Below are positions 56,659 through 64,000 of a DNA stretch of 64,000 bases, piece by piece. Both the position numbers and the translations under genes were made by a program. Below the pieces are notes generated by a model. The model was not told the DNA's origin. It did no database searches and was given only the letters and a program-made list of their open reading frames with translations. How positions within the stretch are numbered: the stretch's first letter is position 1; each line of letters starts with the position of its first letter. Source of the stretch: CAZBWS01 sp964495705 (GTDB lineage: Bacteria; Pseudomonadota; Gammaproteobacteria; HTCC5015); NCBI GenBank assembly GCA_964495705.1, contig CAZBWS010000005.1, forward strand, positions 17,439 to 81,438, in the 5' to 3' direction.

Positions 56659-57185
56659 GTCGCCTCGCTATAAGCCCGTTTGGCATTGGCTAGATTTTTC
56701 CATAATTCCATATGTTCTGGCATCTTTATAGTATTAACTTTGAGGTTTAATACTTTAAAAACCTTGGATGGCGCTACTGGCCTTCCCTTGTAGGTATATA
56801 CTGCTTTGAGCAATGCGTAGGAATGAATTTTACCATTCACGGTGCAGCGCTGTTCTAGGTAGAAGTATTTTTCATCCCAGCCTACATAGCTCGTCTCTAG
56901 GCTAAAGCTTTGGAATAATTTGAGTTCGCGGATATAGCCGATGTCGATGCCGGCAACAATGAAGTTGTAGCCATGTCGAATGAGCTGATTGAAGCTACCT
57001 GTTTGCACCGAGTGGTTCCAGCGCCCACGCTCAAAAAACTCTAAATATTTTGCATTGTTGATATGTATATTAAAATCAATATGCTGAGGCAGCACACGAT
57101 ACGTTTTGCTAACTGTGTCGAGAAAGCCGTATTTAGGTTTAGTAAAGCTGCTAAGTGTGGCTGACTTGATTAATTCACCGATCAT
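56655..57185 (-). CDS. Acyl-CoA thioesterase-like hotdog-fold protein
   Basis: A 176-residue protein of the 4-hydroxybenzoyl-CoA thioesterase/YbgC-like hotdog family. The segment HIDFNIHINNAKYLEFFERG corresponds to the catalytic helix region, with aspartate and asparagine residues in the usual places, and FLETSYVGWDEKYFYLEQR-like sequence forms the following sheet. It probably hydrolyses an acyl- or aryl-CoA; the substrate is not evident. No signal peptide. Confidence 0.75.
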   Translation of the reverse strand: MIGELIKSATLSSFTKPKYGFLDTVSKTYRVLPQHIDFNIHINNAKYLEFFERGRWNHSVQTGSFNQLIRHGYNFIVAGIDIGYIRELKLFQSFSLETSYVGWDEKYFYLEQRCTVNGKIHSYALLKAVYTYKGRPVAPSKVFKVLNLKVNTIKMPEHMELWKNLANAKRAYSEAT

Positions 57186-57273
57186 TTTTACTACCCTAAT
57201 AAACGACTAAAGAATAGTGATTTTAAGGCAAAATCAGCGTATCCGCATTGCTGTAGGAGCGTCTCACTTTGGG

Positions 57274-57297
57274 CTACCCCGCCACTGGCTGGGGTAG
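57274..57297. terminator. GC-rich hairpin after the 57300-58019 gene
   Basis: The arms CTACCCCGCC and GGC-T-GGGGTAG pair with one bulge. It lies immediately after the stop codon of the minus-strand hypothetical gene. There is no T-run, so it may be a processing or REP-like hairpin instead of a classical terminator. Confidence 0.4.
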
Positions 57298-57299
57298 AG

Positions 57300-58019
57300 C
57301 TATTCCTGCATTAAGCGCCAAAGCCGCTTGGCGCTTTGTTTGACTATATTGGGGATTGTGTTTCGGTCAAGAGGTGCCATGCACATTAGTCTGTCGCCCT
57401 GTGTGTAACCTGGGTTACGTTCGAGGTAGTACTGAATGTATGTGTCTTGCATTAGCTTTTCGGACAGCTGAGTGTCACTGTCTTTAAAGGAGCGCGAACA
57501 GGGTTGACTCCAAACCAACGTGTCTTTGTTGAGCGTTTCGTCAAAGAAGGTTATGCCTAGGTGCTGCATATAGCTGTGTTCCCAGTTGGGGGTCTGCTCG
57601 TTGGGGGATGGCCAAAACTGATCGAAATTACGGTACATTAAGCGGTAGCTCATGTAATTATTACTGCCAAAAAACCAATATAGGCGGTGTAGAGGGTAGC
57701 GCGCCTTTGCTTCTAGCATGGATATGAAGGCCAAAGATTGAATTAGGTTGGCATTGCGAAAGTCATTACGCACCCAAGTATTTCCTGTGTAGATGGCACA
57801 GGCTTTTTTGCCTTCGAACTCCTCTGGCAGTATATCGAGGGCTGCAATACCTACAATTTCACCCTTGTAACGATACAGGGCAATACGTTGACGTTGTTTA
57901 AGTGCTGCAACTAAGCCTTCAGTACTGCTGAGCTCCCCTGAGGCTAAATCAATGATTTCTTGCCAGCAATCCTTGCTGATTTTGTTACTGGCTTTAAGGC
58001 TGAGTAAAGGTATTTTCAT
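57300..58019 (-). CDS. Conserved hypothetical protein, possibly GNAT-like
   Basis: A 239-residue soluble protein that I do not recognise as a named family. The region about 35-125 (RQRIALYRYKGEIVGIAALDI, then GNTWVRNDFRNANLIQSLAF) has a strand-helix order and an R-N-x-x-L-x-Q loop reminiscent of acetyltransferases of the GNAT fold. The C-terminal part is rich in aromatic residues. No signal peptide or membrane segment. It may be monocistronic, with the thioesterase next on the same strand. Confidence 0.6.
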   Translation of the reverse strand: MKIPLLSLKASNKISKDCWQEIIDLASGELSSTEGLVAALKQRQRIALYRYKGEIVGIAALDILPEEFEGKKACAIYTGNTWVRNDFRNANLIQSLAFISMLEAKARYPLHRLYWFFGSNNYMSYRLMYRNFDQFWPSPNEQTPNWEHSYMQHLGITFFDETLNKDTLVWSQPCSRSFKDSDTQLSEKLMQDTYIQYYLERNPGYTQGDRLMCMAPLDRNTIPNIVKQSAKRLWRLMQE

Positions 58020-58257
58020 AGGAGGACCGTTATTGACCGTGGTTTACTAGTAACACTCTAGTTTTATTGATGATGTGCTTTAAAGAAAGTACGTGATAAA
58101 TACTCACTAGCGAATAATTGCAGGGCTTGAATTGGCGCATAATGTAGATTATACCTCGTTTTAATGTATGGGTTTGTGACCTACTTACTATTTTTCTATG
58201 AAAAATTATGAAAAATATAGTTATATTAATATTTCAAAAAATTGTGGTATTTCAAGC

Positions 58258-59004
58258 ATGAAGTCAATATGGCTTTTACTCTTCTGTATTCTTATTTCGT
58301 CTGTTGCTTCAGCTAAAGAAGCTTTGATAATGGTTGCGGAGCAGTTCCCCCCGTTTAGCTACATAGAAGAAGGCGAGTATAAAGGCATTGATGTTGATAT
58401 TCTCAAGGAGGCTTCTAAGCGATTAAAGCATGAGGTGGAATTTAAGTTCTACCCCTGGGCTAGAGCCATGGCTAAGGTTAGAAAAGGTGATGCTGATGCC
58501 GTTTTTGGTGTTTATAGAAATAACCAGCGCGAAAAAAATATTTTCTATGCCGGCGCCCCCTTGAGTTACGAGACGGCGGTACTTGTCGTTCCCAAAGACA
58601 GTCATCGAAGGGCTAATATGTTGGAAGATATTGACGGCTGGCGCGTCGCCCAAATTCGGGATACTAGCTATAGTAAGCAGTTCGATAATTATAAAAACAT
58701 GCAGCGAGTTTGGGTGAATACAAATAAACAGGCATTAGAACTGTTAGAATTAAAGCGTATTGATGCAGCCGTTTTTAATGAGCTTATTTTCAATTACAGT
58801 CAAACAGTATTAAATGAAATGATCGGTTTCAAGAAGTTAGACCTGACTGTTGCAAAGGAGCCACAACACATAGGCTTTTCAAAAGCCAAAGGCGAAAGTC
58901 ATAAGGATCTAGCAGAAAGTTACAGTCGGGTCATACAGCAGCTTAGAGACGAAGGCTTTATTGGTAAAATCGTTAGGTCCTATAGTTCTTTAAGCTTGCA
59001 ATAA
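58258..59004 (+). CDS. Periplasmic solute-binding-like protein (SBP_bac_3 type), second copy
   Basis: A 248-residue protein of the same fold as the one at 55873. A signal peptide (ending SVASA) is followed by LIMVAEQFPPFSYIEEGEYK and IDVDILKEASKRLKHEVEFK, then PWARAMAKVRKGDADAVFG. The start at 58258 puts the signal peptide at the N-terminus; an in-frame ATG at 58198 would add 20 residues before it. No transporter genes adjoin it. Stand-alone proteins of this type are common in marine gammaproteobacteria and may serve as sensors. Confidence 0.78.
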   Translation: MKSIWLLLFCILISSVASAKEALIMVAEQFPPFSYIEEGEYKGIDVDILKEASKRLKHEVEFKFYPWARAMAKVRKGDADAVFGVYRNNQREKNIFYAGAPLSYETAVLVVPKDSHRRANMLEDIDGWRVAQIRDTSYSKQFDNYKNMQRVWVNTNKQALELLELKRIDAAVFNELIFNYSQTVLNEMIGFKKLDLTVAKEPQHIGFSKAKGESHKDLAESYSRVIQQLRDEGFIGKIVRSYSSLSLQ

Positions 59005-59007
59005 TTC

Positions 59008-59751
59008 TTATTTAATAGCGTCTTTAACAAGTTCAAAGGGGCTTTCTTTAGCTGTATATATATTTTCCAGCAGAATATCTTCGCGGGTTCGGATTACTTT
59101 GATGAACTCTTTAGCCCCCTTCATCTTCATAAATGCAGTATAGCCACGTTCTAAAAACTCATGTAGCTCGCCTAAACCTAATGCATGGGCAGGCTTATGA
59201 CTTATTTTTAGAAAGCCACCCAAGTAATTTTTCCCCATTAATTTATCGAGTTCTGAGCCCACTTCCAAAACAAGGTCAATTTGCTTTTTGCGGTCGTCGC
59301 GGCGAGCGCTATTGCGGTAGGCTTCTGCGTAATTGTCCGGTGTAATATTGCCGATCACGCCCATCTTCACGAGCTCAATGGCTTGAGCTTCATCTAACTC
59401 CATAGATAACGCATTTAGCTCCATAATGAATACCAAAATATAGAACAGACGGTTGGGCATAATGCGCTCAACGATGGGGTAGACCTTTTTAACGTCTGCG
59501 TCGCGCTTACTATAATCCTTGGCTCCATACATATCGTCTTTAAAGTAGGCCAGGGCGAGGTCATAGCGATCTTGCGCAGCCACATCGTCATAGGTTTGCC
59601 CAATGCGCTGTGACTGCCATTCACTAACGATGCGGATATGCTGTTTTAGCTCAGGGTTATCATTGCGACGAATATGGCTTTGAATAATGCGTTCTAAGTC
59701 ACGGTATACGCTGTCTTTGTATTGCTTTCGTTTTTCTGCGCGAGACGCCAT
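59008..59751 (-). CDS. FFLEELY-motif-like hypothetical protein
   Basis: A 247-residue, helical, soluble protein. The stretch AYFKDDMYGAKDYSKRDADV matches the pattern of the bacterial 'FFLEELY motif' family (FFLEELYGPKDFSRRD in relatives), and the preceding WQSQRIGQTYDDV is also typical. The function is unknown. It converges with the upstream plus-strand binding protein gene, separated by 3 bases. Confidence 0.65.
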   Translation of the reverse strand: MASRAEKRKQYKDSVYRDLERIIQSHIRRNDNPELKQHIRIVSEWQSQRIGQTYDDVAAQDRYDLALAYFKDDMYGAKDYSKRDADVKKVYPIVERIMPNRLFYILVFIMELNALSMELDEAQAIELVKMGVIGNITPDNYAEAYRNSARRDDRKKQIDLVLEVGSELDKLMGKNYLGGFLKISHKPAHALGLGELHEFLERGYTAFMKMKGAKEFIKVIRTREDILLENIYTAKESPFELVKDAIK

Positions 59752-59833
59752 GTTAAGCCCAATGCTCTTGTAGTGATTTATGCGCGCGTACTATTGCGCC
59801 TTTCACGCTGAAATTCAACTGTATAAAGTCATA

Positions 59834-60508
59834 CTAGAAGGGTGTGGGGCATAATCCTTCTATACGCTCTCCATTCACAGGGTGATTAATGTGCAGACAT
59901 GTGGCGTGTAACTGTAAACGCGGCGCCATGGCGAAGGCGGTCTCGTCGGCGTAAAATTCGCAGCCGAGAATGGGGTGGCCGATGGACATGGTGTGCACGC
60001 GCAGCTGGTGGGAGCGCCCGGTCACGGGCTTGAGTAGCAGTCGTGTTCGATCCTCCTGTCGTTCTAGTACCTTATAGTGTGTCAATGCCTGCTTACCATT
60101 TTCGTAGCACACCATTTGCTTGGGGCGGTTTGGCCAATCGCAGATGAGGGGTAAGTCGATAGAGCCTGTGTCTTTCTCAACCAAGCCATATACGGTAGCG
60201 GTGTATTCTTTATAGGTTTTGCGTTGCTCGAACTGCTTGCTCAGTGCGCGATGGCTATCGGCGCCTAATGCCACGACCATAATGCCTGATGTGTCCATGT
60301 CTAGGCGGTGGACGATACGCGCCTCGGGATAGTCTTGCTGTAGGCGGCCGATTAGGCTATCTCGATTTAGCGGGTTTTTACCAGGTACTGATAAGAGTCC
60401 GCTAGGCTTGTTAACCAGTAAGAAGCTGTTATCAACGTGCAGTATTTCGACCACTTCATGGCAAGGCGGCACAATAAAGTCGGGTTTCTTGGGTGGCTCA
60501 GATGACAT
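59834..60508 (-). CDS. rluA: RluA-family pseudouridine synthase
   Basis: A 224-residue RNA-modifying enzyme. The catalytic aspartate D70 is in the motif HRLDMDTSGIMVVA, and the family segments VNKPSGLLSVPG, KTYKEYTATVYG and GRSHQLRVHTMSIGHPILG are present. Its size and lack of an S4 domain fit RluA (23S rRNA U746 and tRNA U32) better than RluC or RluD. The subtype assignment is moderately certain. Confidence 0.85.
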   Translation of the reverse strand: MSSEPPKKPDFIVPPCHEVVEILHVDNSFLLVNKPSGLLSVPGKNPLNRDSLIGRLQQDYPEARIVHRLDMDTSGIMVVALGADSHRALSKQFEQRKTYKEYTATVYGLVEKDTGSIDLPLICDWPNRPKQMVCYENGKQALTHYKVLERQEDRTRLLLKPVTGRSHQLRVHTMSIGHPILGCEFYADETAFAMAPRLQLHATCLHINHPVNGERIEGLCPTPF

Positions 60509-60567
60509 GACAAGTTTTAGGCGACAAGGAGGCTTTATTTTACATTAATGCGCCATATCATGAAGTT

Positions 60568-61659
60568 ATGTTTAGCTTACGATTAATCGCGTTACTGGTC
60601 GCGACGGGGACAGTGGGAAACGCTATGGCGGAAACAGAGTTGCCACAGGCAAGAAAAGTGGATGGGAAATATCAAAATATTCACCCCATTCAAACACGTA
60701 GTCTAGCTAAGGTGCCTGTGATCGCCAAGGAGTGGGTGACGGCTAAGCATCAACTGAGCGAGCCAAAACATGGCGTGATTCCCATAGAGAAAATTAATGC
60801 AGATGGGTTACAACACGGTGACGCCTTAAGCTTTTACCGCCTTGGCCACTCTACTATTTTATTGAGCTTGGATCAGCAATGGTGGCTAATCGACCCAGTG
60901 TTCTCCGAGCGTGCCTCCCCTGTACAGTGGGCGGGGCCAAAGCGTTTCCATGATGCACCTATTGATATTGCTGTATTGCCGCCGATAAGAGGGGTGATCA
61001 TATCCCATGATCACTATGACCACTTGGATAAGACGGCGATTAAGCAACTGAAGGATAAGGCGGACAATTTTATTGTACCTGTAGGAGTTGATAATTTAAT
61101 TAAAGACTGGGGTGTGCCCACACAGAAAGTTCATGGCTTAAGCTGGTGGCAGTCTATCCATATCGGTTCAGTACAACTAACGGCAACACCCGCCCAACAC
61201 TTTTCAGGTCGTGGAATTACTGACGGTGATGAAACCTTGTGGGCGAGCTGGGTGATTAAAGGTGAAAAGGAAAATACTTTTTATAGCGGCGACGGCGGCT
61301 ACTTTGATGGCTTTAAGTTAATCGGTGAGCAACTCGGCCCCTTCGATGTAACCTTTATTGAGACTGGTGCCTACAACAAGACTTGGGCGAATGTACATAT
61401 GATGCCCGAGCAGTCGGTACAGGCCCATATGGATGTGCAGGGTAAGTATATGGTGCCTGTACATAACAGCACTTTTGATTTGTCCTTGCACGCGTGGTAT
61501 GAACCATTGGAGCGAGTGCAAGCTGCTGCGCTTGCGAATGACGTTAATCTACTAACCCCGAAAATAGGCGAGAAGGTGGAGTTATCACAGCTGCAAACAG
61601 GGTTGTGGTGGAAAGCTTTGATGCCAAGGGAAAATTTATCGGCAGCCGTCGTTGAATAG
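60568..61659 (+). CDS. Exported MBL-fold metallo-hydrolase (NAPE-PLD/UlaG-like)
   Basis: A 363-residue protein with a signal peptide (1-21, ending AMA). The metallo-beta-lactamase fold includes the metal motif SHDHYDHLD, then TPAQHFSGRG, SGDGGYFDGF and the C-terminal PVHNSTFDLSLH. The arrangement resembles NAPE-hydrolysing phospholipase D and L-ascorbate lactonase relatives. A lipid or lactone substrate in the periplasm is possible but not shown. Confidence 0.85.
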   Translation: MFSLRLIALLVATGTVGNAMAETELPQARKVDGKYQNIHPIQTRSLAKVPVIAKEWVTAKHQLSEPKHGVIPIEKINADGLQHGDALSFYRLGHSTILLSLDQQWWLIDPVFSERASPVQWAGPKRFHDAPIDIAVLPPIRGVIISHDHYDHLDKTAIKQLKDKADNFIVPVGVDNLIKDWGVPTQKVHGLSWWQSIHIGSVQLTATPAQHFSGRGITDGDETLWASWVIKGEKENTFYSGDGGYFDGFKLIGEQLGPFDVTFIETGAYNKTWANVHMMPEQSVQAHMDVQGKYMVPVHNSTFDLSLHAWYEPLERVQAAALANDVNLLTPKIGEKVELSQLQTGLWWKALMPRENLSAAVVE

Positions 61660-61837
61660 GCTGCCCCGTCTGATGTACCTCTAGGGAGATTCCGTTGGTG
61701 ACTATCATAAGCGGTGTCTACACTTGGAATAGCATGCATAATTGTGGCGATCAGAGTTGATTTTTTAAAGCGATTAAAGCACGCAGTTTTTGTATATGAA
61801 TGTTATGTTTGGGTGATATATAAAGTTGGGTGTAAGA

Positions 61838-62419
61838 ATGAAAATGCTTGTGGGTGTGACGGTTATTGTATTGGCGATTATTGCGATGCGCTTGACTATA
61901 CAGTTTCTATCGGTTTCGGCACAGCCGGTAATGGAGCCTGGTTTTACGGCTACTGAAAAGCGTGCGCTAAACAATATTCAGTTGCCCAGTAATATCCGGG
62001 AAGAGCAAGTCCTGGTACAAGACGAGCGTTTAGACCCTGGCTACAAGCCTAAGCCTGTAAAGCACCTTTTAGCGGCAGAGCCGGAAAAGCCTAAATTACC
62101 AGTTGAACCTATCGCGGTGGTTGAAGAAACACCATTAACACCCGATCAGGTTTTGCCTGAGGTAGCAGGTTTGTTGTCTAGTGGTTTTAAAGGTAGTGAA
62201 GAACAGCGTCGTTTGGAGTTGGCTCGCTTTGTACAATCCGTGGCGCCTTCAATAGTAGAAATAGACGCGAGCTTGTCGGCGCTGCAATCCATGCAGCTGC
62301 CTGTTGAAAAGCAGCAGGCTTATGTGGCCTTAGCCCAAGAAAAAGTGGCTGCTTTAACAGCGCTTAAACAGCGCGCGCTAAATAGATATCCGGATTTAAT
62401 GTCTCTGTCTACTGAGTAG
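61838..62419 (+). CDS. Hypothetical protein with N-terminal membrane anchor
   Basis: A 193-residue protein not recognised. Residues 3-23 (MLVGVTVIVLAIIAMRL) form a membrane anchor or uncleaved signal; the middle (about 60-110) is proline-, lysine- and glutamate-rich and probably extended; the C-terminal 80 residues are helical. The protein probably sits in the inner membrane with its bulk in the periplasm. ATG 61838 is chosen over TTG 61826. Confidence 0.6.
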   Translation: MKMLVGVTVIVLAIIAMRLTIQFLSVSAQPVMEPGFTATEKRALNNIQLPSNIREEQVLVQDERLDPGYKPKPVKHLLAAEPEKPKLPVEPIAVVEETPLTPDQVLPEVAGLLSSGFKGSEEQRRLELARFVQSVAPSIVEIDASLSALQSMQLPVEKQQAYVALAQEKVAALTALKQRALNRYPDLMSLSTE

Positions 62420-62541
62420 ATACGGTTGTGTAATCTACAGTGAATATTGGCACTTGATAGTAATAAACTGTCACGCTGACCTAGTGTCTTTTAAATCATT
62501 TTCTTTAGAATCTTCATCACAATTATAACTTGGTGATATTA

Positions 62542-63918
62542 ATGCTAAAGAAAATCGCGCTTTTTACCGCTGCCACACTGTTATCTACGGCAGCCTGGGC
62601 AGAGTCCTATGTCTATTTAACTAATAATACGGACAAGACCTTGAGTCTTAATATTAGCCAGACAGGTTCTTCTTTGAGTAAGGGCACGCACTGGCGTCAG
62701 CATGCTACTAGCGTTGCGCCTTTTGCTACGGTTCGCTATATGGACATGAACCGCGATAGTGGTATTAAGTGGGGAAAGTCTTATCAGTTTGATACAACGG
62801 TAACCGCGCCAGATGGTAGTACAGCGGTATTGCAGCAGCACCTAACGGGCACTTGGAATTTCAGTAATATTAAGCATGGCATGGCACAGACACCATGGTA
62901 TACCGACCGTGGGCTTTACTCGGCGACTCAGAGCTTTGATGGACCAAATACTCATATCGCTTTTCGAGCGCAATATGCCCGTGTTAGCGGTGATGATATC
63001 TACTATGTGATTCAACCACAGCAGCAAACACCTCAGCGCGGGCTTAGCAATAACTTCAAAGTGCTCGCCTATAACGTCTGGGCGCTGCTGCCAGGCATTG
63101 TGTCTAAAGACGTCAATGAACGCTTGAACTTGTTGAAAAACAAGCTAAATGGCTATGACGCCATTGTGTTTTCTGAGTTATTTGATAACAGTCGCCGCGA
63201 GACTTTTTTGAATGCGATCAAGGGTGAATATCCATATCAGACATCGGTCGTCGATAAGTCGGGCGCAATAGAAGATGGTGGGGTTTTAATTGTTAGTCGC
63301 TGGCCTATTGAGACTAGCTCACACAGAGTCTTTAGTGAGTGTGATGCCGAAGATTGTTTGTCTGCGAAGGGTGTTAAGTATGCACGTATTAATAAGCTAG
63401 GTAATAAGTATCATGTGTTTGGATCGCATACGCAGGCGTGGACATCTGCTGAGAATCAAGCCACACGGCTAAGCCAGTTTCAGGTTATTCGCAGTTTTGT
63501 GGATAGTAAAAATATTTCTGCGAGTGAGCCAGTGATTATTGCCGGAGACTTAAATGTAGATAGTATTAATTTTGCATCTGAATACTACACAATGTTGAGT
63601 GTGTTGGGTGCGGCTGAAGCGCCTCGTAATGGCGTCGGTTACCCGCATTCCTATAACGGTAACATCAACGCCTGGACAGATGGCGCACCAGAGAACCTAG
63701 ACTACGTATTGTACTCTGTTAACCACTTGCAGCCTGTTAGCAGCGCTAGCCAAGTCATTATTCCGCGTAGTACACATGCCGATGTGTTTACTAAATATGA
63801 CTTGTCTGATCATTTCGCCGTTGCAGGAGAGATGACGTTTAATACGCCTGCGACCGATCTACACGCTCACTTTGAACAACGCTGCAACGGTAGAGCTGTA
63901 TCTAATGTCGAGTGTTGA
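62542..63918 (+). CDS. Sphingomyelinase/DNase I-like phosphodiesterase, C-terminus probably frameshifted
   Basis: A 458-residue secreted protein. A signal peptide (1-20, ending AWA) and an N-terminal beta-rich region (about 22-150) precede an endonuclease/exonuclease/phosphatase domain (about 165-435) like bacterial sphingomyelin phosphodiesterases: FKVLAYNVWALLPGI, a glutamate in VFSELFDNS, GDLNVD, and the catalytic SDHFAV. The last residues before the stop at 63918 have no family character. In the +1 frame the sequence from about 63860 continues as a bacterial pre-peptidase C-terminal (PPC) domain to the window edge. A one-base frameshift near 63856-63862 is likely. Confidence 0.82.
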   Translation: MLKKIALFTAATLLSTAAWAESYVYLTNNTDKTLSLNISQTGSSLSKGTHWRQHATSVAPFATVRYMDMNRDSGIKWGKSYQFDTTVTAPDGSTAVLQQHLTGTWNFSNIKHGMAQTPWYTDRGLYSATQSFDGPNTHIAFRAQYARVSGDDIYYVIQPQQQTPQRGLSNNFKVLAYNVWALLPGIVSKDVNERLNLLKNKLNGYDAIVFSELFDNSRRETFLNAIKGEYPYQTSVVDKSGAIEDGGVLIVSRWPIETSSHRVFSECDAEDCLSAKGVKYARINKLGNKYHVFGSHTQAWTSAENQATRLSQFQVIRSFVDSKNISASEPVIIAGDLNVDSINFASEYYTMLSVLGAAEAPRNGVGYPHSYNGNINAWTDGAPENLDYVLYSVNHLQPVSSASQVIIPRSTHADVFTKYDLSDHFAVAGEMTFNTPATDLHAHFEQRCNGRAVSNVEC

Positions 63919-64000
63919 TACTTACCTTTACCTGAAAGGTGCGGGCGGTAATGTGATTGCCGCTAACGACGATGGTGGCGCGGGTTATAACTCTAAGATA
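63860..64000 (+). CDS. PPC-type C-terminal domain in the +1 frame (continuation of the sphingomyelinase gene)
   Basis: A 47-residue open stretch that runs off the window. It reads YTLTLNNAATVELYLMSSVD and then TYLYLKGAGGNVIAANDDGG, the typical core of PPC secretion-associated domains. It has no start of its own and overlaps the end of the preceding frame, so it should be the displaced C-terminus of the sphingomyelinase-like protein. Confidence 0.7.

Overview
The window looks like a chromosome segment of a free-living, probably marine, gammaproteobacterium. This rests on the gene families (sucABCD-lpdA order, SurA/LptD, PhoBR-Pst, NirBD-NasT nitrate assimilation, CYP153-type P450, Mla-like genes) and on an estimated moderate G+C. 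A position in the Cellvibrionales/Spongiibacteraceae area is only a guess. No rRNA, tRNA, CRISPR array, transposase or prophage gene was seen. One 100-N scaffold gap (18193-18292) lies inside mobB and appears to be an assembly artefact.

Layout. 1-2.4 kb: a CYP153-type P450 (cut by the window edge), its [2Fe-2S] ferredoxin and a divergent AraC regulator. 2.4-7 kb: pdxA-surA-lptD on the minus strand, then a broken gene remnant and a strong terminator. 7.4-15.2 kb: sucA-sucB-lpdA-sucC-sucD on the minus strand. 15.3-19.6 kb: molybdenum cofactor genes (moaB, moaC on minus; moaD, moaE, mobA, mobB, moeA on plus). 19.9-39.4 kb: a nitrate assimilation island with an outer-membrane porin, a nitrate ABC transporter, an MFS nitrate transporter, a PP2C-kinase fusion, the ANTAR regulator NasT, NirB, NirD, a molybdenum nitrate reductase, a fused DmsB/DmsC-like electron-transfer and membrane-anchor protein, a Sel1 protein, an Mrp ATPase, MoaA and a TauE/SafE permease. 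39.5-43.6 kb: a bacterial lipoxygenase and a membrane diguanylate cyclase. 43.7-51.4 kb: the Pho regulon (phoU, pstB, pstA, pstC, pstS, phoR, phoB, all minus). 51.5-64 kb: carbonic anhydrase, a HemD-like protein, an Mla-like MCE transporter with a degenerate ATPase, two orphan solute-binding-like proteins, a thioesterase, several hypotheticals, an RluA pseudouridine synthase, an MBL hydrolase and a sphingomyelinase-like protein whose reading frame breaks near the window end.

How the parts work together. The Moco genes supply the cofactor for the nitrate reductase. Porin, ABC and MFS systems bring nitrate in, the reductase makes nitrite, and NirBD makes ammonium. Four sites with exact GG-N10-GC sigma-54 geometry precede the porin-nrt operon, the MFS gene, nasT and nirB, so the island looks like an NtrC-type nitrogen regulon. 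The reductase is unusual because its partner is a four-cluster [4Fe-4S] protein fused to a polytopic quinol-oxidase-like anchor, while the catalytic subunit has no export signal. This suggests quinol-driven nitrate assimilation on the cytoplasmic face.

The most striking signal not explained by genes is a short iterated word, CTATCCGCAT. Its 9-base core occurs 23 times in 64 kb by manual count (about 0.5 expected), on both strands, in different reading frames, and sometimes as inverted pairs between genes. It behaves like a DNA-uptake-type repeat.
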